From assembly GCA_034638255.1 (NCBI GenBank), contig JAWPGT010000050.1, positions 101,468-165,467 on the forward strand: a stretch of 64,000 nucleotides of DNA. Reading direction: 5' to 3'. Source of the DNA: Coprinus comatus (lineage: Eukaryota; Basidiomycota; Agaricomycetes; Agaricales; Agaricaceae). The notes beneath the pieces are model-generated. The model was not told the origin of the DNA. It saw only the letters and a list, made by a program, of their open reading frames with translations, and ran no database searches. The position numbers and the translations under genes were made by a program. Shown one piece after another: positions 22,257-35,300 of this stretch. Position 1 is the first letter of the stretch. Every line of letters begins with the position of its first letter.

Positions 22257-25200
22257 TCTACCCCCCCTTCTAGGGTGCAGTGTCCCGATGTACCTGTGAA
22301 CTGAGTGCGAGGTCGGAAAGGGATGGAGTCGAAGGCCGTGGAACGGATAAGTCGAGGTGCAGTGGGGTTCTTGCAATAGAACTCGGTGATCTTTTCGGGG
22401 GCATGGACGTCGGCTGCGAGTTCCCAAGAGTTCTCTTCCATGCTGAAGTCTTGCCACTTGATCAGAAATCTGAGTTTACCTCGTTGCACTTTACTGTCCA
22501 ATATTTCTTCTACTTCCCATTCCTCTTCGTTGTCCACCAGTATTGGCATCGGTATTTTTGTCGGCTTCCGACCAGGGATTGGGTCTTCAGGAGCTGGAGT
22601 GAGTTTAACCACATTGAACACCGGGTGCAGGCGAGACAACCTTCGGGGAAGCTTGAGCCGATATGCCCCAGGCCCAACCTTGCGGTCGACGGCGAAAGGA
22701 CCTAACCGTGTGTGCTCAAACTTCTTTGAGGGCCGACTCGTTGTGATGTCCGATGCGTCAAGGTAAACCATGTCACCCATCTTGAGCTCGGGGGCAGGGG
22801 TCCGACGTCGATCGTAGTACTTCGCCATATCGTCCTTTGCCTTCACCAGTGCCGATTTTGCTTCTTCTAGTGCCGACTCCATCCAGGTTTTGAACTCATT
22901 GACCGTTTCGAGTCGGGAGGGGTGTTGTTGTCAGAATGGTAGAGAGTGATGAAGAGAATGTGAGGAGTAATGAGAGAGAGTAAAGCTCAGACACAGACAC
23001 AGACACAGAAAGAAGGGAATTGATTGGATGGTTTGGCTAAGACATGAGGGACTTATATATCTACCAGAACAAAGAACAACCAAAAGGGGAGAACAATAAG
23101 GACCCTTGCCAGCACACAAAGGGAATATGTAAGTAACATAATAAGGGAAAAGAACATTATGAAAGAGTCCAGAACATCAGGATAAGATAAGTGGAGTGAT
23201 TAGGAAAGATGGATAAGATAAGGAGATATCTGGGAAAAACCTAACAGTTGTCGGGGTTCGAAGCCCATGCGAGGGTCGCGGCCGGTGTCTAACACAAAGG
23301 GCAATTGGTGGGTCGCAGCATGAACGTGATTGTTGTGTTGGAATTCGGCGAGTGGGAGAAGGTCATACCAATCATTCTGTCGCTGGTTAACAAAGACTCG
23401 GATGTACTGGTCGAGTTCTTGGTTAACTCGTTCGGTTTGACTGTCGGCTTGCAGGTGCCAAGCTGTAGTCGCAGCGACCTTGATGCCTAAGAGTCGGTAC
23501 AACTCGCAGGTGAATTCCGACACAAACTGCGGGCCTCGGTCGGAGACAACACGTTGAGGTAGGCCGTGGAGCTTCCAGATGTTGTGGAGGAAGAGTCGGG
23601 CGACACCTTCGGCCGTGCAAGTTGTGTGGGTCGGCAGGAAATGAACTCGTTTTGATACTGAATCAATGACTGTGAACACCGTGTCATAACCGTTGGACTC
23701 TGGGAGTTCAACGACAAAGTCAATGCTGATAGTGTCCCAGCGGGCATTGGGGATAGGAAGTGGGTGAAGCTCGCCGACTGGTCGGTGTCGGTGGAGCTTT
23801 GTCCGTAAGCACAAGTCACAAGTAGAGGCATACTGACCGATGTAACGAGACATAGAAGGCCACCAGTAGTTCCGACCCACGAGTTCGAGGGTCTTCCAGC
23901 GTCCTGCATGTCCGCCGACTTTGGAATCATGGTGTTGGGCCACAATGCGACGTCTAAGGTTGGGGATGTTAGGGACATAGATTTTACCTCGATGAAGTAG
24001 CAACCCATTATCCTCCGACCATTCGGAACTCTTAACTGATTTTGACTTTGACAACTTCAACTCCCGCGCTGCCTTCGCCACTGCCTCCTCTTGTTCACCA
24101 TCCCGATTACCATGTCTGATCTCTCGCAACACATCCTGCTCTTCTCCGACCAAAACAACACCTTCAAGGGCTCGAACAGCGAATAGCGATGGAGGGAGGA
24201 GGGTGAGGTTGTCATTATTGTCCTTGCCCGTTCCGTGGTCGGCCCGTCGGGAGAGTGCGTCGGGTTTGCCCATGGATCGGCCTGGTCGATGGTGAAGTGA
24301 GAAGTTGAACTGGGAGAGGTAGAGGGACCAGCGGGCTTGTCGGCGGTTGAGTTTCTTCGCAGTCATGAAGTACTCGAGGTTTTTGTGGTCAGTCCAGATT
24401 TCTACCTTGTGTTCACTGCCCTCCAGGAAGTGCCTCCACTCTTCGAGTGATCGGATGATAGCCAACATCTCTTTGTCATGGATCTCATAATTGCGTTCGA
24501 CTGGTGACAGCGATTTTGAGTAGAATGCGATGGGGTGCCACTTGTTGTCTTCCGATGCAAGCTGCGACAAGACAGCTCCAGTTGCAAAGTCGGAGCTGTC
24601 GGCCTCTACTCGGTAAGGTGTGGTGTCGTCGGGAGAAGACAAGATCGGTGCCGATGTAATGGCTGTCTTCAGAGCATCGAAGGCTTCCTGCTGTTCAGTA
24701 CCCCAGTTCCAAGGTGTACTGGACTTGGTTAGATCGAAGAGTGGCCGACCGATGTGTGAAAAATCCCGAATAAAACATCAGTAGAAATTGGCAAACCCAA
24801 GGAAAGACTGAACTTCCATCTTGTTTTTTGGAATCGGCCAGTCACGAACTCCTGCAACCTTCACTGGATCCATCTCTACACAGTTCTCTGAAATGATCAG
24901 CCCCAAGTATTCTATCTTCTGCTTCTCAAACTCGCATTTTTCGGGTCGGAGGTACAGCTTGTGTTCCTTGAGTACCTCCATCACACGTCGGATCGCCTTC
25001 CGATGTTCCTCCAGGGTTTTCGAAAAGATCAGGATGTCGTCGAGGTAGACGATAACAATTCCTTCCATGATAAGGTCATGGAAGATGTCGTTCATCACTG
25101 TCTGGAAGGTCGCTGGGCTGTTAGTCATGCCGAAAAACATCACCAGAGGTTCGAAGAGCCCCCGATTCGTTCGGAAAGCGGCCTTCCACTCGTCGCCAGG

Positions 25201-26478
25201 CTTGATACGGATGTTGTTGAAGCCCCATCGGATGTCAAGTTTGGTGAAGTATTTTGCGCCCCGCAGTTTCGAAACGATTTTGGAGATGAGTGGGATGGGG
25301 TACTTGTTCTTCACTGTGATGGCGTTGAGGTTCCAATAGTCTTGTACCAACCGAAGCGAACCGTCCTTCTTTTTAATGAAAAAAACGGGGGCTGCCATCG
25401 GCGACTTTGAGGGGCGAATCCTTCCCGAAGCAAGGTTCTCTTGGAGGAACTCGTCAAGTGCGGCTTGTTCTTTTGGCGAAATTGGGTAGACCTTGGTGGT
25501 TTTGGCAGTTTCACCTGGGACAAGTTCAACAGCGTGATCCCAAGGCCGATTTTCGGGGAGCTCTTGGAAGGCAGCCTCAGAGAAAACAGTTTCGAAGTCA
25601 TGTAGGTAGTTGGGAATATGAGCCTTGAAACTGAGGTTGGCAGTTGCGGTATTCTTCCGATGCGCTTCGGCAAGTTGTTGCGATAGAGTACCAGTAGCTG
25701 AAATCTGTTCTGAAACCGAAAGAACTGATGAGCAAGGGATGGCAGCGAAAATCCGATCTCCTTCCTCCAATTCTGACCAACTAACTCCTTCTTCCGACTC
25801 TTCATCCTCTTCTTCATTCACCTCTTCCACAAGTACTGGAAAGGGTCCTGAAGTGCAGACCCTTAGCACCTTCTCCTGGAACTTCTTCTCCTCCTTGTAT
25901 TCCTGTCGGCAACCTTCGCAAGTCCTCGGACACCTCGACATTTTGACTTCCTTTGTTACCCAATCGACTTCGGGGTTGTGTGCGTGGAGCCAAGTATAGC
26001 CAAGTATAACGGACTCCTTTCCGAGGCCAGTGACAGCGAAGACTGCACGTTCGGAATGATTCTTGTATCGGAGAACCATATCGACCACTTCGGCGATTTC
26101 TCCAGCTTCATTTGGGGTGCCGTCAACATTGAAGACAGGGATTGGGTGTGATAGACGGCAGGTGGTGAGCTTATGTTGGCGAGCGAAGTCCCGATCGATG
26201 AAGATACCAGTGGCACCAGAGTCCATGAGTGCTTCCGATGAAAATCGGACTCCGGTGTCGGTGGTTTCAAGGTCGATCGGCAGTTTCAAAGCGTTGGCGG
26301 GGGCGGTGGATGAAATGACATACCGGGTCGGGAGGTAACGACGTTCCCAGTGAGGTCGGCGGGGTTTGGACATGGCTATAGGTTTGGGTGTAGGTGGGGA
26401 AATAGTAGTTTTGTTTATTTCTTCTATGGGTAGTACAGCAAACCTATTAACACTAGACAATCGAGGCGTGGCCTCCAC
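22097..26478 (-). pseudogene. Gypsy A pol polyprotein, interrupted
   Basis: The pol frame starts near 26478, in the -1 frame relative to gag. The protease motif Leu-Met-Asp-Ser-Gly-Ala-Thr lies near residue 86. The reverse transcriptase has Val-Tyr-Leu-Asp-Asp. A TGA at 24778-24780 cuts the frame within the Phe-Tyr-Arg-Arg-Phe block, where Arg CGA is expected. The second part, from 24777 down, has RNase H, the His-His-Cys-Cys zinc domain and the integrase core. A 318-bp solo LTR splits it at 22929-23246. The last part has the chromodomain (Trp-Glu-Val-Glu-Glu-Ile-Leu...Leu-Ile-Lys-Trp). The frame has no stop before the LTR and ends about 55 codons inside it at 22097. Confidence 0.88.
22929..23246. 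repeat. Solo LTR inside Gypsy A pol, TSD GTTGT
   Basis: 318 bp from TGTCAGAATGG to CCTAACA with GTTGT on both sides (22924-22928 and 23247-23251). Removing it and one TSD copy rejoins the pol frame exactly. No internal coding sequence is present. A CAGACA microsatellite lies within. The family has no other copy in the window. Confidence 0.88.
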
Positions 26479-26486
26479 CGATTGAG

Positions 26487-27656
26487 TTACCGAAAATCCT
26501 GCGTATCTGTTTCCACCGACCCTTCCGACTGTCTTCCGATGTTGGCAACATCTTTCTCTGCCAACAGGTTCATCAGCAACTCATCCTTCTCTTCCAAGGT
26601 CATAAGCCGGACATCAAAGTGTCGGGGGCAATCTGCCTTGATGTGTCCAGGCTGCTTACATCGATAGCAGGTGGAAGGGGTCAGGTTACGAAGTTTGGAT
26701 GCGTCAATGTCCATCGGAGTCGGGTTCCCGGGTGTCGGCATTAGATGGGCGAATGTTGGTAGGGGAATCAGGGGAGTTGGATGAGGCGGGGGTTTTGGGA
26801 AGGGGTGAAAAACAGGTCTGGGAGCTGGCGGTGGTACCGGGCGATGATTTGCCTTGAATGCAACATTGGCAAGTCGGGAAGCTTCGAAACGGGTGGCTGC
26901 GCGATACCAGCCGTCGGGATCGGAGTCAGAGGGTCAGCCCAGGGTCATAGTGGCAATAGAGTCAGCCAAGTTGGTGTGAAGACCTCGACGAAACTTGACA
27001 ACAGTGACCTTCCGGTCAGTGTACCCAGATGCTGAAATGAGTGCTTTGAAGGTGTCCAGGTAATCCTCCAATGTCCGATCCTTCTGGAAGTAAGTATCTC
27101 CTTCCAATGTGATAACCACTTCCGACTCGGCGTCAATTGGCAAGAAGCGAGCCTTGAACTGGGTTTTGAAGTCCTCCCAATCCTCAAAAGGCAAGTTTCC
27201 GACTTGTGATTCCAGCCTAAATATCTCTTCCGTCCATGTGGCAGCCCGACCGCTCCTCATGTAAGACATGGCCCAGAGCATCTTTTCTTCGTCCGACTGG
27301 AATTCACCCGAAAGTCAGATGTACAGGTTGCAGGCATTGAGGAAGGCCTGGCCTGTCTTGCGGTCGCCATCATAATCGGGTGGCGTAGCGACTCGTCCTT
27401 GGAATGTCCGTGGATGTTCGGGGGGAGATGGAGGAGCTAGCGTCGTGGGGGTAGCATGTGAAGGGGTGGTCTGAGAGGCCGAAATGAGTGTGGAGAGTTG
27501 GGTGGTGATGGTGGCAAGTACATTGGCAGTGGTGGCGGAAGTGGATTCGGTAGTTTCTACTCGCTGCCGTAGAGCATCAAGCGATGCCCAAAGCTCGTGG
27601 AATGTGCCTTCAACGATTTCATTCCAAGTCGGCTGGGGCGGTGCTGGATTGGTCAT
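26487..27656 (-). pseudogene. Gypsy A gag, interrupted by two TGA stops
   Basis: The Met at 27656 starts a coiled, Ser/Thr-rich N-terminus followed by the Gag capsid region with a Trp-Thr...Phe-Glu-Asp-Trp-Glu-Asp-Phe helix and then a CCHC zinc knuckle (Cys-Tyr-Arg-Cys-Lys-Gln-Pro-Gly-His...Cys). TGA stops at 27312-27314 and at 26934-26936 stand where related copies suggest Arg. Gag ends with TAA at about 26487. Confidence 0.85.
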
Positions 27657-27763
27657 GGTTTAGCGAGTGAGGGATAGAGGGGTGCGTCGGTGGGAAGTCT
27701 TCTGTCATGGCGAACAGGGCTCTTCTGTCCAGCGATGCTGGCCTCTTGAAGAACTCTTTCTTC

Positions 27764-28129
27764 TGTAAGGGCGACTCACGTCGGCGACGGACGGCCTGAC
27801 AACTAGCGAGGAATCCAAAGTTATATTTGATCGGAAACATATTACAGAGCAGATACAACATACATAGCGAGGAATCCAAAGAGAAAGAGTTGGGGATTCA
27901 CTTGCGTAGGCTACACACAATATATACTACTATACAAACAGAGACGCCAGCTATTGTCCAGAGGGATGTCGTAACATTGACAATGGGAACAATGGGGGAC
28001 GAGTTACGTGAGGGGGCAAGTCGTGAAAGCGTGAAGTCGGGAGGTGTTCCAATGGAAGTCGGAACATCGGAGGATCGGTTGGTAGTCGAGTGTGTCGGTG
28101 TAAGGGTCGGTGAGGAAGGTCCCCTTACA
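27764..28129 (-). repeat. 5' LTR of Gypsy A
   Basis: 366 bp, TGTAAGGGG...CCTTACA on the element strand, nearly the same as the 3' LTR with scattered transitions and one small indel. Confidence 0.92.
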
Positions 28130-28134
28130 TGCTG

Positions 28135-29984
28135 CCTGTACAAAAGCTGGACCATTATCCATGACAATTTCTTTGATAGCACCCCATCTGCAAAGTATTT
28201 CTTCAAATATAAAAGATCCCAATGTTCGAGTGTTCTCCAAGCGAAGCATCCTCCATTCAGGGTAAGAGGAGAGTGAACAGTGAGCGTGTACAATGTATCT
28301 GAACCCATTTGATTTTGGCATGAACATAGTATCAATGTATGCCTTCCTGAAGAGGTTGAAAGGAGTAGGAATGGTTGGAGGAATGTAGAAGTGGTGGGTG
28401 AGTCAGGTTTGGCATTCATGACATGTCTTGATGAACCATTTGACATCCTGCTCAAGATATGGCCACCAAAATCATTCCAAAAGTCGAGTGCAAACTGTAA
28501 AAATACCTTTGTGCCCCATCTCATCATGAGCCTGTTGTATGAGCTCGAATCTGCAATCCTCCATAACTACCAGCTTATGCTTCACCTTTACATCCTTTTT
28601 CCAAAGTCTACCATCCTTTATAAAAAATCCTGCTGCATATCGAATGAGTCATTTGAGAGCATTGTCGGATAGGTCTGGTGGACATGTGGGATTGGTTAAC
28701 AATGCTTGAACTTGTCGCAGCTCCAAATCGTGAGCCTTTGCTTTGTTGGAACGAGGGATGTTGAGGGGAGGTGATGGTTGGGTGTTTGAAGTCTCGTTTG
28801 CGAATATTTTGATGTGTGAGGCGTTGCGAGACAGAGGAGGATTAATGGGGTGATGAGACGAGTATAGGAGTTGTTGTACTTGCGCGTTTTCATTTAAGAT
28901 TTCGATAGTGAATGTGTTTGTTGCCATAATCCAATGTAGTTCATCTTGAGATTGTAAAGCGGAAGAGATCGAATCTAGTGGGGAAGTTTTATTAATGGAA
29001 AAGCAGTTGGCTTTGTCTATCCAATCTTCATAGTTGTCCTTAATTTTGGGGTCTTCTGGTGCTCTGGGGCGTCGGGATAAACCATCTGGGCCATGTTCTT
29101 TGCCTGGGATATGCCTGAGATGAAAATTGAATAATAGAATGGCCGCTATCCACTGGTTGACTGCTGCTGAGGGCTGGATGTCAGGGTTATTAATCATCCC
29201 TTTAATGTACTTTGTGTCTACTTCCACCACCAAGTTGCTCACTCCAACCAACCAAATCCTTGCATCCTTCAATGCCCTAAATAATCCAAAAAACTCGAGT
29301 TTAGCTTGTGAGTAGCGAGCTTCACATTTGTTAAGAGTTATTGATCCAAATCTTGAAGGGTATCATTTTCCGTCATTGCCTAGTTGATATAGAATGTATC
29401 CAACTGCAATATGTGATGTGTCGACTGCAAAAATGACTTCGTTGTTGCTGGTGTAGTCGATAGCTCAGATACATGGTGAATTTCTCACCAACTCTTTCAA
29501 TTCATCCATAGCTTCCTGTTCCTCTTCCCCAAAATAAAATTCCACTCCTTTCTTCGTCAATCTAACTAGTGGTCTTGATATAAAAGCGAAATTTCAGATA
29601 AATGTTTGGATAGTCCCTAGGGTTCCCAAAAACCCTCGTACTTCTGTGAGATTTGAGCAAGGTGGCCAGTCGATAATTTTCTGCACTCTTGAGGTGTCTG
29701 GTAGTCATCCTTGATAAGTACAGAGGTGTCCGACAATAATAGCGGTTGGTGTGCAGAAATGAGACTTGTGAGCTGAGAAGGTGCTGCCTGCATGAGAAAT
29801 GCACTGGATGATTCGGTTAACATTCTGGAGATGTTCCCAGACAAATCTTCAAATTTGTGGATTTTCGGGGATCGTTTCATAACCGTTTTCGAGCTCATAT
29901 CGAGTTTTTGGACCTTTAACAGGTACATCATCAACGAATGGAACTGTAATGTCAGGAATTTTGTCTTGCAGTAGAAATGTAAGG
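28135..29984 (-). pseudogene. Gypsy B pol, reverse transcriptase to integrase
   Basis: On the minus strand, from 29984, the fragments read reverse transcriptase (Val-Asp-Asp-Val-Pro-Val-Lys-Gly-Pro, the variant active-site block of this lineage), then RNase H (Arg-His-Ile-Pro-Gly-Lys-Glu-His-Gly-Pro-Asp-Gly-Leu-Ser-Arg) and the integrase up to Asp-Asn-Gly-Pro-Ala-Phe-Val-Gln-Ala. Frameshifts and stops are frequent. The 5' half of pol is missing at an LTR border (29985). Gypsy A splits the integrase. Confidence 0.82.
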
Positions 29985-30120
29985 TGTTAAAACAAGAGTG
30001 TAGCATGTATGCTAAGGTAGGTATGACTTAGACTTACTGAGGGTGGTTGTTGAGGTAGAAAAGAACTTAAGTATATAATGCAACTACTACAAGGTTTATA
30101 TACGTTAATGCAATGGTCCG

Positions 30121-30359
30121 TGTTGAACTATTATTAGTTCTACAATGACATTCTCGTATGGCATCACGCTTGACGAATATATCTTCATGATCCCTATCGT
30201 GTGACCTAGTATATTCTCGCACAGACCACTGTAAATATGTATATAAACTTGTACTCCTGCATTATACACTTCAGTTCCTCTTCTACTAACAACCAATACC
30301 CTCAGTAAGTCCAGAGTCGTACCTACCCATGTTTCATACACTACGCTCTTGTTTTAACA
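30121..30359 (+). repeat. 5' LTR of Copia C
   Basis: TGTTGAACTATT...CTTGTTTTAACA, followed directly by the primer-binding site. Confidence 0.93.
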
Positions 30360-30372
30360 GGTTATGGGCCCC
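30360..30372 (+). promoter_or_regulatory. Primer-binding site of Copia C (initiator tRNA anticodon arm)
   Basis: GGTTATGGGCCCC starts immediately after the 5' LTR and is complementary to positions 1085-1097 of the initiator tRNA-Met gene in this window. It pairs with the anticodon arm, not with the 3' acceptor end. Confidence 0.8.
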
Positions 30373-30643
30373 AGTTAGCCTGTACGACTCTCGACGCGCA
30401 CTTGACAAGTATTACTCATCGTGTCGCTCAGAGCTTGAGGGTGAAGCTGGATTCACCTGTGAGGGAAGTCCGAGTTCCGCTCGCTCAAGACGTCGACCCA
30501 CTCAGTGTTCTCTATGCAACCCCTTACCGTACTTGGTTAGACAGGCAGCTTATAGCTCTGTAGAACATAGCGCATGTAGTGCAGCTTTAGTTCATAGTTC
30601 TGACACATGTTTTGTTGTAGATTTTTATCTCCAAACATTACTC

Positions 30644-32366
30644 ATGGCCGCTTTGATCCCCTCGATCCCGGTCCTCACTGGCACTGCCAACTACCAAGTG
30701 TGGTCAGCACGTGTTATGTCCATTGCTAACATGATCCACATGGATGGGTGGTGTGTAGCGAGAATGATTGATGGCAGCGCCACAAGGCCTGCAGCTATCG
30801 GTGGTTCCCCCACAACTGCCACTGCCACTATGGTACCCCCCACAAACGTCGATGACATTCGAAAGTTCGATAACGTTGAGGCATTTGCACTTGGGATGTT
30901 AAATTCCCGATTGAGCGATGACATGCTTAGGCATGGTGAAACAACCTCAGATGATCTCTGGACACACCTGAGACAAGTTTATGGCACATTTTCGGCAGGT
31001 GCAGCTTACGAGCTGTATGCTTCTGCAGATTCGTTCCGATTATCTGGTGTAAATGATCCCTCTAAGGAGATTGCCACCTTTAGAAACTACTTCACGCAGT
31101 TAGAGCAAGCCACGCCCCCAATTAACATCCCCGGAATCCTCCGTGCGTTGATGTTAATGACACGCATTCCTCCTCAATGGAGTGCCACTCATGCTGCTCT
31201 CCTCATTACAATATGGTAACTCCCTTTCGACCTTAATGGTCCAGATCGTTTCAGACGCTATTATGGGTGCATGGCGAGATTCCCATGGTGCTGCTTCTGC
31301 TTCTCGTGCCGCTTCCACTGGCATTAAAAACTATAAGGGTGCAAAGCCCTATTCTAAATCCTCCGGTGGCGCTTCTCAGCAGCCCCAACAACAACAACAA
31401 CAGAAGTCGTCATCTGGTGGTTCTAAACCAAATCAGACCCAGAACTCCGGTTCCGGTGATGCTTCTGGGGGGGATAAGGATAAAAAGAAGAAGCATCGAC
31501 ACGGAAAACATGGAGGCAACAAGGCTAACAATGCTGAAGAGGATGCCAGTAATGTGGATATGATTTTGTCACCCGCTGTCTTGGAGTCTTTCACGACTCC
31601 CACTAACAAACCTTCCAATACTCGTTCTCTCGTCGAGAGGATGAAGACAACTGATCCCCGCCTCAGGGCAGTGGCCTTGAAAAAGGCTGCAGATGAAGTC
31701 GTCGTGCATGGTGTTGAGCCTCCTGCTCCTCGTGCTACTCTTCTTCCCCCTGCTGGGCACCTGGTTGGTTGTACCCGGTATCAGAAAAAGAAGACAGAGG
31801 TCTTCGAGAAGATGGGTGATCGCCTTGGCTTCGGCTTGGTTGAACCCTGTCCCCCATCACCTCCACTATCGCTTGATGCGATGGTGTCACATATCCTTCC
31901 TGAAGAGGAAGTTGATTCGTCTTCAGTTTCTACACCTGGGTCCCCCACGTGCAGATCTGAGTCTCCTTCTTATGTCCCTCCTTCTGATGTCCCTGAAGTG
32001 ATCTCCGAGGCTGACGCCTATATGAATGATCCGGACTATGAAGCTGATGCGGATTATGAGGTCGATGATGGTTGGTACAATGAGTATGTACCTTTCTTTT
32101 CTCAAGATTTCTTCCTTACTAAATGGGATATCCAGAGATGCTACCGCCAAATGGGGAGACGAACAAATAGCTCCATCAGACCCAATGTTCTAGTGCGCCG
32201 TAATGGACTGCTGGACTATAGTCGGACATTTAGTTCTCATGTATCTACTGTTGATGTAACTGCTCCTGTTTCTGTAAATGCGATGGATTCTCCCGTTCCT
32301 TTATGTGATCCTTTTGTCTTACCGGCAAAATATTTAAGAGATCCTGAAAGTGGTGATGAACGGTAA
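30644..32366 (+). pseudogene. Copia C gag with frameshift
   Basis: The Met at 30644 starts a capsid-type Gag: Leu-Thr-Gly-Thr-Ala-Asn-Tyr-Gln-Val-Trp near the start and a Leu-Trp-Thr-His-Leu helix later. The frame shifts near 31205-31215 and continues in another frame (Thr-Leu-Met-Val-Gln...Ala-Trp-Arg-Asp) into a Gln-rich and Lys/His-rich linker, ending at 32366. Codons before 30644 are open but unlike Gag. Confidence 0.75.
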
Positions 32367-35300
32367 AAGATCTTGAATGCTTATGCAACTTCTGTGAAGA
32401 TAAAGAAAAACCTAATTATGCTAGAGAGTCTGCTACTTGGCTCCTTGATTCAGGCGCTAGCTTTAATTGCACCCAGCATATAAGCGACTTTATCGAGTTA
32501 GAGGAAGGAGTGTTTGGCAATGTTAGAACTGCTAACGATAAACTCATTGGCATTACCGGCCGTGGGAAAGTCCTCTTTCAACATGAAGTAGACGGAGTTA
32601 CAAGAACAACTCCACTGTATCCGGTCTATTATATTGCATCTCTCTCCACTAGAATCATTTCACCTGGCGCCTTATGGCTGCAAGGAATGAGGAGTGAGTC
32701 TAATTTAAAGCGAACCAACATATTTCGTTCAAACGGAAAATTATTTATGCATGCTACACGCATACCTGTGTTCAAAGAGTTAGAAGATGCACTCCACCAC
32801 ATTCACACTCGGATTGTGCGTCACTATACTGCGAATCAGGTGCTATCTTATTGCGCATCTAAATTATCTGTTTATGATCTTTGGCACTGTCGATTGGCGC
32901 ATCCTGGAAAGGAAATATTGCGACAACTTCCAAAACACTCAGAAAAAGTACCTGAGTTCGACATTCCTATCTCTCGTCAAGTTTGTGATGGTTGTGCTCG
33001 AGGCAAAATGTCCAATGACACACATCATCCTTCTTTGACACGAGCGAAGTCATTTTTAGAATTGATCCACAGTGATCTTCTAGAATTCCCTGTTGCCTCG
33101 TACCACAAGTACAAGTGGGCAATGACGTTTTATGATGACTATTCTAGCCATGCCTGGATCCTCCTTTTACGAGCCAAATCTGATGCCTTTGCGGCATTTG
33201 AAAGATTCTGTGCCTTTGAGGAAAAACAATTTGGTAAAATGATCAAGCATATCTGGACAGACAATGGTGGTGAATATGTCTCTAAACAACTTGAGGAATT
33301 CCTTCACTCAAAAGGGATAGTACACGAGACGTCTGCACCACACATACATCAGCAGAATGGTAGAGCAGAAAGACTGAACCGCACACTTCAGGAAAAGGCG
33401 CAGGCCATGCGACTTACTGCATGCTTACCAGATTCTTGGTGGGAATTTGCCCTTAACATGGCAGTTCATTGTTATAATCGAACCCCCATCAAACATCTTG
33501 AATGGAAAACTCCCACTGAAATGGTAACAGGGAAGAAGCCAGATCTATCTGGTCTTCATGTGTTTGGCTGTGCAGCTTATGTTTTCATTCCTAAGGAATC
33601 GTGTGATGACAAATTGTCACCCAGATCTGAAATAATGATCTTCCTTGGTTACGCTGGCGCAAACTATACGTTTATGCGACATCAGAAAGGAAATGTTATT
33701 TATACTGCAAAAACAGCTATTTTCGATGAGGGCTGGTATCCCAAATGCAAGCCAGATCACGAAAAACGTAAGGACTCCGGTTCTACAAAAAACCCCAAAA
33801 TAAATCCTCCTCCTCCGGCGTCTGACAAAGATGACAAGGATACTACACCTGATCTTTATCCTGATGATCCTATGGACACATCTCGACAAGATGACAGTGA
33901 TAGAACACTGTTACCGCCTAGACCGCAAGGTCCGATTCCCGGACCATCTACTTCTCAAAAACCTCCTGTTCCCGGTCCGAGCAAACCCGCTCCCAGGAAA
34001 ACAACAGTTGAGGAAGTAACTGATGAAGATGATGATGATGCGTTATCATACGCTGATCCCGAATCACCCATTCGTCACCCGAGTCCGAGTCCTACTCCTC
34101 GACCTGACCCCACCTGTCCCATTTCTCCATCGCCTGAACGACCTGCTAGACCTGTTGAACCTTTACCTCGCCGTTCTGGCCGAGAAAAGTTTGTTCCGTT
34201 TAGAGAAGGTAATGTTTATGGGGAGAGAACACATCCATCTGAGATCCTACGAGACTATAATCATAATGAACCTCTACCGCCTCAGGGGAGAGTTTATCTC
34301 TGTGGTCACGATTTCAGAATTCGCAATCAACGAGATCGCCCAAAAGCAGATCCACGTCCTATTTCGCCCAAGGAAGTCCGAGAACGTCGCGATGAAATAC
34401 GCAGACAACATGAGGATGCCTCAAGGGGATATGCGAGGGAACAAAACCCTGACGCAATGGAAGAAGATGCAGATTGCAAGATTCAACAGATAACTAAGGA
34501 AGGGGGGTTAGAATTGATGAAATTTTTATTGGCAAAAGCGAGTTCAACTACAGTTCCTGAGCAATTCCGTGATCTTGTAAAATTGAATCCGGAGGAACGT
34601 AAACACTGGCACAAAGCTTGTCTTGAAGAACTAGATGCGCTGAAAAAGCGACAAGTTTACGAGTTGGTGAAACTTCCGGAAGGAAGGAAAACCGTAAAAA
34701 ATAGATGGGTCTTTAATGAAAAGAGTGACGGTCGCAAATGTGCTAGACTAGTTGCTAAAGGATTTTCTCAAGTCGAGGGCATCGACTTTGATGAACTATT
34801 TTCTCCAGTAGTATGATATGAGTCTGCTCGAATCCTGCTCGGGTTAGCCGCCCTTGAAGACTGGGACATTGAGTCTGTCGATGTAAAGACAGCATATCTC
34901 TATGGCAAACTGGATGAGGAAATCTACATGGATCAACCCGAAGGTTTCAAACTTAAGGGCAAGGAACATATGGTGTGGAGGTTACGACGTGCATTGTATG
35001 GCCTTAAACAAGCCAGCTTGGCCTGGTGGAAGGAGATGGCATCTTCCATGAACAAACTAGGTTTCAAGCGATGTGAATCCGATGCCGGTATCTATATTTA
35101 TCGTCAAAAAGATGGCAAATTTGTCATTGCTGTCGTGTACATTGATGACGTACTTTTTATGGGAAATGACTCCGCCCTGCTTAAAAAGCTTAAAGGAGAG
35201 TTCATGAAAAAGTGGGAATGCCGTGACCTTGGAGAAGTCAAAGAATTTCTCGGTATGCGCATCAGGAGAGATCGAGCTAATCGAAAGATCTATCTTGATC

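Larger units (their letters stand above)
21892..28129 (-). mobile_element. Full-length Ty3/Gypsy element A (chromovirus)
   Basis: Two related LTRs in the same orientation bound it (3' LTR 21892-22256, 365 bp; 5' LTR 27764-28129, 366 bp). The target duplication TGCTG is at 21887-21891 and 28130-28134. On the minus strand the order is 5' LTR, gag, pol (protease, reverse transcriptase, RNase H, integrase, chromodomain), a G-rich polypurine tract and the 3' LTR. It lies inside the integrase of Gypsy B. Gag and pol carry TGA stops at former Arg codons, and a solo LTR sits in pol. Confidence 0.93.

Noticed and set aside
31390..31420. CAA microsatellite as an independent repeat feature
   Set aside because: It is the Gln-run linker of Copia C gag.
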